Source: Polyodon spathula (Eukaryota > Chordata > Actinopteri > Acipenseriformes > Polyodontidae). Taken from it: DNA of 64,000 nt. Shown here piece by piece: positions 36,310 through 46,428 of the stretch. Below the pieces are notes generated by a model. It did no database searches. It had not been told where the DNA came from and was given only the letters and a program-made list of their open reading frames with translations. Position numbers and translations under genes: made by a program. Where the stretch lies: the NCBI RefSeq assembly GCF_017654505.1, contig NC_054536.1:94839485-94903484 (forward strand), in the 5' to 3' direction. Numbering within the stretch: position 1 is the stretch's first letter; each line of letters starts with the position of its first letter.

Positions 36310-36981
36310 CATATCCAGGTAAACGTGGTGAGGTTGAAGGCAGTGAGGAAAATGTAGGTCAGTGATCCTTGTCACGTTGTCTGTTGGCTTCTGCCTTGTG
36401 TGATATTTTCTAGAAGCTGTGAGATGAGGCAGTGCCTGATCTTGTTGAAAGGGATAATTTTTTTAGATGAAGTTTTGTGGAGGATGAAGGTGATCAATAC
36501 GGCCATGTCAAGCGAGTAGAACAATAACTTTTTGTACCATTTGAGAGACTTTGTTGCACAATCGACAAAACTAAGTCTTCGCTGGACACATGTAACTTGG
36601 TGTTGAATATAAATATTCTTCGCTGACACACTCAACGACACTTGATGCGGTAGAAGAATTTAAATCGGAATCAGAATTCAATATCATTTCTAGTACTTCT
36701 TTCCCACAGAGCATTTTTCGCCCTTTTCCAGACATTGTTGACGTTTTGTGACTGGGTTTGTTGTGTGTAATTCCGTAAATATCTGGCAGATGGCGAAAGA
36801 GACCACTACAAGGTGTTACTAGTGTTACCATATCACAGCAGGAGTTTTGTAGACTCAATAGCTCATTACTTAAATTATAATCCCCAGATTTGTCCTGAAA
36901 TAATAATACCGTTCTTTATGCACCCACATGAAACATAAAACACATACACAAGTCCGTTAGTGAGTGAATCACTGCTCAGGG
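35935..36981 (-). mobile_element. Internally deleted piggyBac-like element (~1.05 kb)
   Basis: The left end follows TTAA (35931-35934) and begins CCCTTTGAGTAGTGAG. The right end in complement reads CCCTGAGCAGTGATTCACTC, an imperfect inverted match. Minus-strand ORFs include CATKSLKWYKKLLFYSLDMA...FILHK (36372-36641), the RKSLKWYKKLFFHLLDLALLN-like block of piggyBac transposases. They also include an acidic N-terminal-like segment with NSDSDLNSS (36571-36858). The central catalytic region is absent, so the element is a deletion derivative. The right-hand TTAA is not intact (TGTA). An (AG)n run at 36242-36306 and poly-T at 35984-36011 lie inside. Confidence 0.65.
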
Positions 36982-37015
36982 TGTAAAGTACACTTTATAC
37001 CTGATACAAGTGCAG

Positions 37016-37454
37016 TGCTGTTCCGGGTTTTGTGCTGACCCTCGGTGACAGCTCCGGAATGTGTTAGCTGTCTATTAAAAACAATACACAATTAGAGACA
37101 AACAAACAAACACTCACAATACTTTTACACAAATCACAGGTCCTTCCAGTTTGGTCTCTAGCCAAAACGAAGGAACAGATTACGTCGCTTTGTCCCCTAT
37201 GTACACCGTCACACATGACCTCTTGGTAAACTATTGCAACCGCTCCTCCAATCCACGGCTGCCACATCATTTCCCTTCCGGGTTGATGAGTTAATTAAAC
37301 GAAGCTTTGCCTCCTTTCTAAATGACTGACTTCTTTTTAACCCTAGGAATAAAGTTTTAGGCCATACAGTCCACGGTACTCTGCTCCCGTTACTTAGCGC
37401 CCTCACAGGTTGGGAGGGAGATTTACCACCAAGAATTATTGTCTTTCTGTCACA
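37016..37454 (-). mobile_element. LTR-like sequence, boundaries uncertain
   Basis: In complement the segment starts TGTGACAGAAAGACAATAAT near 37454 and contains an ACTTTATTCC stretch, then GTTTGTTTGTTTGTCTC and ends near CCGGAACAGCA. TG...CA ends are present, but I could not find matching target duplications. The composition and length resemble the solo LTRs in this window. Alternative: unrelated unique sequence. Confidence 0.3.
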
Positions 37455-38017
37455 TGGTGCTACTTCCACATGTTCAGTTCTGTAAATATCTATTTATTTT
37501 GTAGTGGTTGCATTATTGTTGAATTGGATCAGGACACAGCAGATAGATTGTTTTTTCTTTGTGCTATCAGCAGATTTCCAACAGATGTGTCTAGCAAGAG
37601 TGATGAGAACTGTAAAAGTAAACAATGGAAGATTGAGTCATTGGGATGATATTCTTAATCCCCTTCTGAAGAGCATGTATGTGTCAGGAATGGAGATCTT
37701 TTGAAAGACTTAAGATTGACAGGGCCACAGACTGGAATCCACAGTAATAGCATGGTGAACCACTGTTAGAATGTGTGGCTGGTTTATATTCTTATCTACA
37801 ATCACTGTCAGCGTTTCCTCTCATCTTTTTAGAAACTGAGAAACTTGCCATTTTGACTAAGAAAGGGTAAATTATCAGCCTTTTTGTATATTATTTTTGT
37901 TGCATTATACAATTTTGAAACAATATTCCAACACAAGTATCAACAATTTTACAATTTGCTTTAAATTTAAACAAGACATTTATTGTGGCTCTGCCTCTGA
38001 TTTTGAATCATCCTCTG

Positions 38018-38028
38018 ATATATATATA

Positions 38029-38087
<59 letters not shown>
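38018..38087. repeat. (AT)n microsatellite
   Basis: About 70 bp of TA dinucleotides with one ATTA break. Confidence 0.95.
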
Positions 38088-38091
<4 letters not shown>

Positions 38092-38947
38092 ATTTATGAA
38101 GCATATATTTACCTTTATGAAGCCTGTCTGAGACTTATCATAAATGCAGCCCTGTCAGTTGTTATCATAGATAACAGACTGCATGCTTAACGGGTAGCCT
38201 GCATATAATTGCTTTTTACTGCTGTTTAAAACACAGGTGTGTGCACTGCCTTTAATTGGAACCATCTTTAGGGCTACTGATTTTCCATTTTTGGGAATAG
38301 CAAATTCCATTTTACCCCCCACTTTTTGTCAACATATTAATAATTAAACATTAAATTTGAACATAACTATAATGTTGATAGTTAAAATAAGTAAAATAAT
38401 AAATATAACCACAATTCTTATTTATTTTTTATTTATATTAAAGCCAAGAGTTTTTTTTTTTTGTTTGTTTGTTTTTTTTTAAATAAGACTCTTGTTGCTG
38501 TAATAGTAAAGCACCTGAAGACATTTCAAACCTGTCAATGTTTGTAGACATCACTTGGCTCATTGCTGGCATTAAAATAAGCAGGATTATATTAGAACAG
38601 TTCAGAAAACAAATGTCCAGCACAGTTGTGAGAAACAGATTTAGTCTCCCACTAACAATCTAGTTCAGTCTGCAAAGGAAGGTGTTTTGAAAAGACCTGT
38701 TTATCTTATTGCTGTCATTACAATGTCATGTGAGAGTAATCCTATGCACAGTACTCCACAAGTTAAGTTTAGCATTTTACTGGCATCACAGTATCCAGGA
38801 TAAAATATGAAACACTGACAAAAACACAGAATTAATCCTCCCAATTGTTTCTTTGCTAATTCTGCATTCTTGTTATTTGCTAAATTTAACAAGAGGTGTG
38901 TCTCTGGACATAATGTCTTTATGAAACAGTGTGTAGTGCAGTGACTG

Positions 38948-39317
38948 CTAGGGGTGGGTATTGAGACTGAGGATCTGTATTGCAGTATATTGCCAGCTTA
39001 TTTGATTTCAGCCATCCTTTTTAGATTTTTTTTTTATTAGGAAATGATTCCACACATGTTACTTTGCTTTGCAGAATTTAAGCAGCTCAAAATCTCTGTG
39101 TGCTCCTGCCATATTTCCTTTTGTGTTGGTATTGCTCGCATTATGAGTTCTCACAGGAAGTGATTATCTAGCAAGAAAACAGCCGACATTTTCCAGAAGA
39201 TGTTTCCCTGAATCAGTTAAACCAAACATCCCAGAATTGTTGTTCAAATCACGGTTATTGTATTGTCTGATCAATATGGCAATATACCGGTACATCTGTA
39301 TTATCGCACACCCCTAG
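38948..39317. mobile_element. MITE with CTAGGGGTG termini (~370 bp)
   Basis: The left terminus CTAGGGGTGGGTATTGAGAC... and inner GTATATTGCC are mirrored on the right by GGCAATATACCGG...TCGCACACCCCTAG (complement CTAGGGGTGTGCGA...GGTATATTGCC). This is a typical short DNA transposon with ~16-bp TIRs and matching subterminal motifs. No TSD could be confirmed, so the superfamily (possibly hAT) is open. Confidence 0.55.
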
Positions 39318-39849
39318 ATCACACATTACATCCTTTACAGAGTAAAGCAATCAATTTCCATTAATTGTTTTTCTATCGTCAGATAATATAATGTAATTAA
39401 GAAATTATTTGGTTTAATATTACTAAGTATAACTTTATTAAAGGCAGGAAACATGGAGATAAATAAACAAAACAATAATTAAACATGTCTGAGCGCAGTG
39501 CATAGTTTTCAGCATAGAAGATTGCAGTGCTTTGTCATTACTGCAGTCTTATTTGCTTTCTTTTCCTCTATGGGTTCATGACTGGCAATGTGATCATTTA
39601 ATGGTTTTGACTCATACATGATCAACGGAATAACAGCAAAATTCAAATAGTGCTACCCCTCCGCCTCTTATATCTTGCCTGTCTTTCCTATACAGTGTAT
39701 ACCCATTATTCGTCTCCATCAATCTTGGAAAACCAAGTTTCTGTAACACCTATCACATCGTAGTTACTTGTTAGTGCAGTAGCTTCAAGTTTTAACATTT
39801 AGTTTTTGAGACTTCTTACATTTAGATAAATTTAATTAAATGGCCAAGA

Positions 39850-42800
39850 GCTTGTGAGAAAACTGCATGGGACACAGTAAATACAGATCTCTGCTTTGCA
39901 TTGGAAAGGTTAAGTGGAACAGCTGAAAAGAAGCTGGATAAATTTGGGGACATCATCTACGCATATGGAAGTGAGAGGTTTGGAGTTTAAAAAAGGAAGG
40001 AAAAAGTACAAACTATTCCTGGAAAGTCTGGACGGCAGCAGGAGATTGAACACTTAGTTAGAGAAAGAAGACAGCTGAGGAAGCAATGGAGAAGAGCAGA
40101 ACAAAGTCAGAAGGAGGGACTCAGTCTCTTACCAAGGGTCATAAAAGATAAGCTTGCAACATTGCGCAGAGCTGAGCACCTACAGAAACGCTACAAAAAG
40201 TGTGCGAGAGCTAACTTTTACAAAGACCCATTCAAATTTGTAAAGAAGTTATTCACCAGTGAGAAGAATGGCACACTAAAAGCATCTAAGGTTGAGCTGG
40301 AGAGATATTTAGAGGAAACACATACAAATTCAAAAAGGCAGGAGCCTATGTCAATTCCTTCAGACATCCCACCTATCAATCCACCAGAATAGCAAATGGA
40401 GGACTGTGCACCTAAGTGGAAAGAAGTAGAGCAAGCTGTGAAAAAAGCAAGGGCTTCATCATCACCAGGGCCTAATGGAGTTCCATACAAAGTGTACAAG
40501 AGTGCTTCTGGAGTTCTACGAATTCTGTGGAAATTGATGAAAGTGACATGGGGGAAAAACAGGTTGTACCAAGAGCATGGCGCCGAGCAGGTGGAGTCTT
40601 TATACCTAAAGAAAAAGATTCTACAAGCATCAGTCAGTTTTGTCCTATTTCTCTATTAAACGTAGAAGGCAAGATTTTCTTCAGCATTATTGCTCAGAGA
40701 TTGTCAACTTACCTATTAAAGAACTGCTTCATTGACACTTCAATACAAAAAGCAGGCATTCCAGGATTCCCAGGATGCTTAGAACACATCAATGTGATCT
40801 GGCGACAAATTCAATCAGCTAAAAAGGAGAGGAAGGAGCTCCATGTGACATTCCTGGATTTGGCTAATATATGCATATGGATCAGTGCCACATGAACTTC
40901 TTTGGGCAGATTTGATTTTTTCAGTGTACCGATGACAATAACAAATTTAGTGAAAGCCTACTTTGGAGATTTGCAATTAATTTTTTCAACTTCAGAATTC
41001 AGCACTACATGGCGATGCCTAGAGGTTGGTATAATGGCAGGATGCACCATTTCTCCACTGGCTTTTACCTTGGCAATGGAAGTAATCATTATGGCATCAA
41101 AATGGGTAGTGGGAGGAGAGCGCTTGGCTTCTGGAATGCGACTACCACCAATTCGAGCATACATGGATGACATGACAACCATGACTACAACAGTAGCCTA
41201 ACTAATCGGTTATTGGGCAAATTAACCAATAACATTAAATGGGCACGAATGCAATTCAAGCCCACTAAATCAAGGAGCATCTCTATAATTAAAGGCAAAG
41301 TAGTAGATAAAACATTCTTCATTAATGGTGAGGCAATACCAACAGTCTCTGAGAAGCCTTTATGGTAAAGGAATACTGCAGCTACCAGTCTCCGCTCTAA
41401 CTGAGGAGTTTAAGTGCGCCAAGGTCAGACTGGAAATGACATTAGTAGATTCATGGGACAAATGCGTAAGGGAGGCAGCACATGTGTTGAAAACTGGAAG
41501 AAAGTGGGTGGCAAAGAAAGCTGTGGAAGATGCAAAGGCTGCCCTTCGAATTGATGATATCATGGGGCAAGTTCAGCATGGAAGAGGGGTTCTTGGTCTC
41601 AGTTCAGCTCCTCCTACATGGCACAAGGCAGCCCCAGCTCAAAGGAGGAAGCTGGTAGTCAACGAGGTGCAAAAGCAGGAGGAGAAAATGAGGTGTATAA
41701 AGGCCATTTCCCAGGCCGCAGGGAGAATGGATGAGATGGGAGAGTGTGGAACAACGCAAGATTGGCTGGCAAGACCTATGGTCAATGGAACAGAGCAGGA
41801 TCAGTTTCCTCATCAGGTCAACATATGATGTTCTCCCATCACCACAGAACCTAAACCTCTGGGTAGGAGAGGATCCCTCATGTCCTTTGTGTTCATCACC
41901 TGCAATATTATGGCACATTTTGACAGGATGTAAGGTGGCTCTTAGCCAAGGTCGGTTTACTTGGCGCCATGACCAGGTGCTGCAATGTTTGGCCTTAGCA
42001 ATGGAAGACAAGCATAACCTGACCAATAAGTTTCCACCTGTTCCATCAAAACATTACACACAAAAGACAACATTCCTCCGCCCAGGAGAGCAACCACCAA
42101 GAAAAGGTGTTAAAACCAATCCTCGCCCAGGACAACTGGAAGCTGCTAGAGACTGGAAAATGCTGGCAGATGTTGGTCAACAGCTTATTTTTCCACCTGA
42201 GATTGCCACCACTAACCTTCGACCAGATATTGTCTTGTGGTCTGGATCAGCACGCCTTGTTCACCTGGTAGAGTTAACAGTGCCATGGGAGGATGCTGTG
42301 GATGAGGAGCAAGAGAGGAAGAAACTGCGGTATGCTCAACTAGCCACTGAAGCGGAACAGCGAGGATGGAGAGTCCGCGTTTACCCAGTGGAAGTGGGTT
42401 GTCGAGGATTTGTAGCGCACTCTACAACCCGGTTTCTCAGAGACGTCGGATTCGGTGGCCAAGAGTTGAGTCGCACAGTGAAGAACTTATCTGAAGCAGC
42501 AGAGAGGAGCAGCAACTGGCTGTGGTTGAGACGGAAAGATTCTGGATGGAGAGCTCAAGCACAATAGAAAGAAAGCAAAGCTGATGTACGGGTAAGTAAG
42601 CCTGGCTGAGTTGAGTGGGGGATGGAGGGGGGTGATGCTGGGATTCCATAATCACCGTCGAGCTCTCTTGAGGTGTCGTGGGCTAGTCGACGAAACACTG
42701 AGGATTGGTGCCCACTTGAAGACCCCAGAGATGTACCCTACTTAGCTCAATCCAGACGGTTGTCATGCTGATGTGCTGGGGAGGCCGCACTGTGGTTGAT

Positions 42801-42960
42801 CCCCGGAGCCAGCATCACAGCCATTGTGTGTGCTGATGCGCCAGGGAGAAAAATAAGCTGATCCCTGGAGCCAGCATTACACTTCAGCCATTAACACCAG
42901 ACAGAAGGATATCTACATCATTATATGGAAGGAAATGCAATTGGATGGAGACACATATGG
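39850..42960 (+). mobile_element. RLE-encoding non-LTR retrotransposon (R2-like/NeSL-like group), copy 1
   Basis: This is a 5'-truncated, degenerate element of about 3.1 kb. In order it holds a basic N-terminal region with ERRQLRKQWRRAEQ (about 40058-40100) and a HLQKRYKKCARANFYKDPFK segment; an RT domain starting SSSPGPNGVPYKVYKSA (about 40456); SQFCPISLLNVEGKIFF; an YMDDM catalytic box (about 41158-41172); a CX2CX7HX4C zinc knuckle CPLCSSPAILWHILTGC (41879-41929); and an LRPDIVLW...LVHLVELTVPWE restriction-like-endonuclease motif (about 42217-42288). The 3' region 42568-42960 is non-coding with paired motifs (GCTGATGTGCTGGGG and GCTGATGCGCCAGGG, GATCCCCGGAGCCAGCAT and GATCCCTGGAGCCAGCAT). 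Similar proteins are common in fish genomes. Confidence 0.85.
39900..42567 (+). pseudogene. Retrotransposon polyprotein (RT + zinc knuckle + RLE), frameshifted and internally deleted
   Basis: The reading frame is interrupted several times: an early stop near 39987 (GGAGTTTAAA); a stop after INPPE (40390-40392); a frameshift near 40535-40550 that moves RT motifs into another frame; a small insertion near 40870 (CTAATATATGCATATGG) in the DLANAYGS-like block; a stop at 41200 after MTTTVA; and a frameshift near 41715-41730. An in-frame join SEKP|LYGKGILQLP at about 41355 appears to have lost roughly 110 codons of the RT thumb compared with related elements as I remember them. The final frame (41731-42567, 278 residues) is intact and carries the CCHC and RLE motifs through to EAAERSSNWLWLRRKD. 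Confidence 0.8.
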
Positions 42961-43109
42961 ATCACATTAGTTTACTGTAAAGCTACGTCTTAGTTGGTGC
43001 ATATCTCGGCGAGAGCCGAGTTTAAATCAGCATGAAGTTTTAACATCTACTCTCGTGTAATGGAAATCATTTAATGGCTATCTTATCTGAGTTGTTGCCC
43101 TTGTAGTCT

Positions 43110-43990
43110 CCCGTCTGTTTTTGTTGATTTCTCCCCCCTTCCTTTCCAGTTTAAATGCTTCTAAACCTCCTCGAGGATCCTTTCTTCGAGTAGATCCGTT
43201 CCCTTTTTATTTTAGTGCAGTGCATCTCACCTGTATAGACAGTCCTTGTTGTAGAATATGATCTAATGTTCAAGGAAGGTAAAGCCTTCCTCTGTGTACC
43301 ACGTCTTCAGCCATGCGTTTAGATTATTTATTTCCAGCTGTCCGTATGCTCCTTTACAAGGTGCCAGCAGTATCCCAGAAAATACCACAGTTTTGGTCTT
43401 GTGTTTTAATTTCCTTCCTTCCTCTCTCAATTTGTTTTGCAGGGATTTTGATCTGTCTTTTCCAATGTTGTTTATATTAATGTGGATGACTGCTACCAGG
43501 TTGTATCCTGTTCGTTCTAGGAGCCTGTCCACGTTTTCGGTGATGTGCGTGACTAAGCCTCCTGGAAGGCAGCACGTTGTTGTATCAGGGGGGCCAAACT
43601 GTGAACTGAACTTGCTGTTTTTCTCAATATGGAGTCCCTAACAATCATAACCTCTCTTCTTTTTAGCTGCCTGGCCAGTACTGTTTTTAGGGTCCTGGAT
43701 GTTGTTCCTTTCATTCTCTTGATGTTGGTTATGATCTTCAAAATTTTGAAGTGGATCAAATGTGTTTGATGTTTTGATTTCTTTGTTGTGTTTGACAAAG
43801 TTTCTTTTTTCCCCTGCCTCTGCCTACCTGAACCAAGCTGTTTAGACCCTCTTCTATCTCCCTGGTGGCTTTCAGTCTGTTAGGGGTGCAGGCTTCCAAG
43901 AATTGAGGGTGTGCCAACTCCTCAAGATCCTGTTGCTGTCTCATTTCCTGCAGCTCCATTTCTAGCATACTTACTCATTGAATCAAGTCC
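43110..43990 (-). pseudogene. LINE ORF1 relic: coiled-coil plus SGNH-esterase-like region
   Basis: Minus-strand frames read, from high to low coordinates, LEMELQEMRQQQDLEEL (coiled-coil-like, 43968-43760), then RREVMIVRDSILRKT (SGNH block I-like, 43660), LPGGLVTHITENVDRLLERT (43570-43510), and VIHININNIGKDRSKSLQNK...NNLNAWLKTWYTEEGF (43490-43263). GDSILR...HVGINDIG...LNAWL is the pattern of esterase-type ORF1 proteins of CR1/L2-clade LINEs. Frames are broken by shifts near 43545 and 43760, and the active-site serine block reads RDSILR rather than GDSILR. No ORF2 is attached. Confidence 0.6.
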
Positions 43991-44144
43991 TGGATCGTGC
44001 AACACTTTACACACACTTGCTTTAGCTTTGCTGGGTTTTCTTGGATTTCCACATCATGCAGGTATCAAAGACTATTGGTTTGAAGGCCATGTTATTATAA
44101 TTTTTTGGTTTTTTTTGCAAATTTTATTTTAGTTTCTGCAGCTG

Positions 44145-44610
44145 TCACTCTGCTTTCAAACTGCTTCTAACTGCACTTTTCAACGAAGCACTTCTCACAC
44201 GAAGTTGCTCCCACACTGTTGCTGTATGAACTGCACAGTTCAAAGTGCTGTTTCTGTTTAGTAGCTGCCACTCATAGAAATGTAAAGTTAACAATTCCTT
44301 AACTTCTTCCGGTCTCCAATTACTATCTCGTTCTTGTTCAGACACTGTATTTGAAAAAATGAAAGTGTGTAACACTGACGACAAAAATACCCAACACGTT
44401 CGATATACAGTCACGTGGGATGTTGACTTTCAATCCACATCCACTATAGCGCTTCAGTGCCGGCATAGCCTTTCACACAGGAGCTGAGACGCTTCAGTTC
44501 ATAAAAAATGACGGGTCTGTGACGGTATAGGCAATTCACACAGACCAAAATGCTGCATCAGTGCCGGTGCTGAGCCGTCACAACTCAACTGTGTGAAAGG
44601 GGTATGATTT
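44145..44610 (-). mobile_element. Second Harbinger-like relic: Myb/SANT-like ORF and terminus
   Basis: The right end in complement begins CATACCCCTTTCACACAGTT, a Harbinger-style terminus near 44608. About 190 bp inward an 89-codon ORF reads SNWRPEEVKELLTLHFYEWQ...NSTLNCAVHTATVWEQL, resembling the trihelix/Myb-like DNA-binding domain (W..EEV..LL) of Harbinger accessory proteins. The element stops near 44145, where the LINE ORF1 relic region begins. The TIR differs from that of the 29837 element, so it is a different family. Confidence 0.5.
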
Positions 44611-44788
44611 AGACATTGCCAGAGCTGTATATATGTATATATATACTATGTTCTTAAATTGTAAATTTAGTATTATTTTTATTATTTGTTTTGCAAAACA
44701 GAAACATTATTTTTCACTTTCATTGCATTTGCACTTTTATTCCCAATGCAGATTTTTTTAAAATTAACGCGAAGAAAAAAACTGACAG

Positions 44789-44789
<1 letters not shown>

Positions 44790-44851
<62 letters not shown>
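44790..44851. repeat. (AT)n microsatellite
   Basis: About 60 bp of TA repeats with one AATA break. Confidence 0.95.
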
Positions 44852-44854
<3 letters not shown>

Positions 44855-45825
44855 AAATGTTTTACGCGCAGTCAACACCCTAGTTTGAACAAACAAATGC
44901 CTGATGGGAAATATCGAGGCTCAAGTGAAATAGACTTATCTTGTCAGACAGGTTGCAGAGTTTCTAAACACAGGATTTTTTTTTTATATTGAACATTTGA
45001 ATGCTATAGGGCACGCTAATTAAATCAATGTGTTGTGTTTTCACACTGGACACTCCAGTTTTACTTACAGAGATTACGTAAAGCTTTAGTGGACCGAAAA
45101 TTCCACATATTTTTTTAATGTAGCTGTATATAGTTTTGTTTTTGTCTACTTCTGTACTGGTTCTGCAAGAAATACAATATTTTCCTGGAATAGATAATGG
45201 TATAATTAATCGACACAGCAACACAAAAGAGAAGCACACACAATAAATTATTGTAGGATAAGTAATCAGTAATAAATAAATCAATAAATAAACAGGGTTA
45301 GATGTTCTAATCCAAGGCTATCAATGCAGCATAGCCAGGTCTTGTGGGTGAGTATCCAGGGTCTGAAAAGTATGGGGTGATTTCAATGAGATATAGATTA
45401 AATGGCCACGTCATTTTTAAGACTAGTGCCTGGTACATTAAAAAATAGGAGGGGTATTTTATGTACGGTCCATAGTCTTCGCAGATACTGGCAAATTCAT
45501 CTAAAAAAGAATGACAAGATGATAAGAAATAGTAAGATCTAGGGTTATAACGTTCTTAACAGCTATATATATATATATAGATAAAGAAAGTAAAAGTGAA
45601 AAAGGCACAGACATTTAACACTCTTCATTCCCAATGAGTTTGGAACTTGTTACTCGTATTGCGTTCGTGAGAAACTGAATTTGAATATTGTGCAGTTGAC
45701 TAATTGTGTTAATTGCACAAGTGCATGTTTAACTTTGCTTTTCAGCAGGTGTTCTACCATTGGTTGCTAACATATCCTGCACTGCAGTCTATCATAACAA
45801 TTTCTCGGTTTGACCTAAAGGGGGA

Positions 45826-46428
45826 TGTGGCGGAGTGTCCTGCCCCTTTATGTTTATAAGTGTTTTATGTTGTATATAGTGTGTTTAATGTTGGTGTTTA
45901 TGTATAAAATACATGGGATATAAATATGGGTTACGAGCACAAGTGTTTAAAATGTATATTTGTATTTAGGCACGAGGATTGCACAGCACTTCACGTGCAA
46001 GTAAAATAATATGTAAGCACAGGGAATTGCACCTTTATTAATTCACATGCAGTTGTACCGAGACTCCAATTGAATGATTGATTAGCAATCGAGTCTCGGT
46101 AGAGCTGTATAAAAGGTGCATGTTTTCACTCACTCGGGGTTGTGTGTTCGTGAGTGGAGAACAGGAGAGAGAAGGAGTTTTGGGGGTTTTGCGATAACAA
46201 TTGCTACAGCGCGCTGGAAGTGCCAGCACGGTACCTGTTTGTCTGTTCGTCCACTGTCTTGTTTAGTGTAGGCCATTTTGTTTACCTTTTTATTTTGGCC
46301 TCAAGTGCCGTGTCCTGTTTTGTGTGTTTTGTTTAAACCTTTTTGTTTGTTATTATTTGCAATAAAACTCACTGCCAGTCATCGGTGTTTGGAGTCTATT
46401 TCTGGTCTGCAAAGCTATCCTGTTCACA
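45826..46428 (+). mobile_element. Solo LTR, family A copy 2 (603 bp, TSD GGGGA)
   Basis: It starts TGTGGCGGAGTG and ends CTGTTCACA, with perfect 5-bp flanking repeats GGGGA at 45821-45825 and 46429-46433. A TATAAAAGG promoter box lies at 46109-46117 and an AATAAA at 46361-46366, in the correct U3-R-U5 order for the + strand. It is homologous to 729-1331 in the opposite orientation, and both copies measure 603 bp. The AAAGGGGGA just upstream looks like a polypurine tract, but it overlaps the target duplication, so I read the copy as a solo LTR rather than a 3' LTR. Confidence 0.88.

Noticed and set aside
45812..45826. Polypurine tract suggesting a 3' LTR with internal retroelement upstream
   Set aside because: The GGGGA part is the target duplication that recurs exactly at 46429-46433, and no retroelement coding sequence lies upstream, so a solo LTR fits better.
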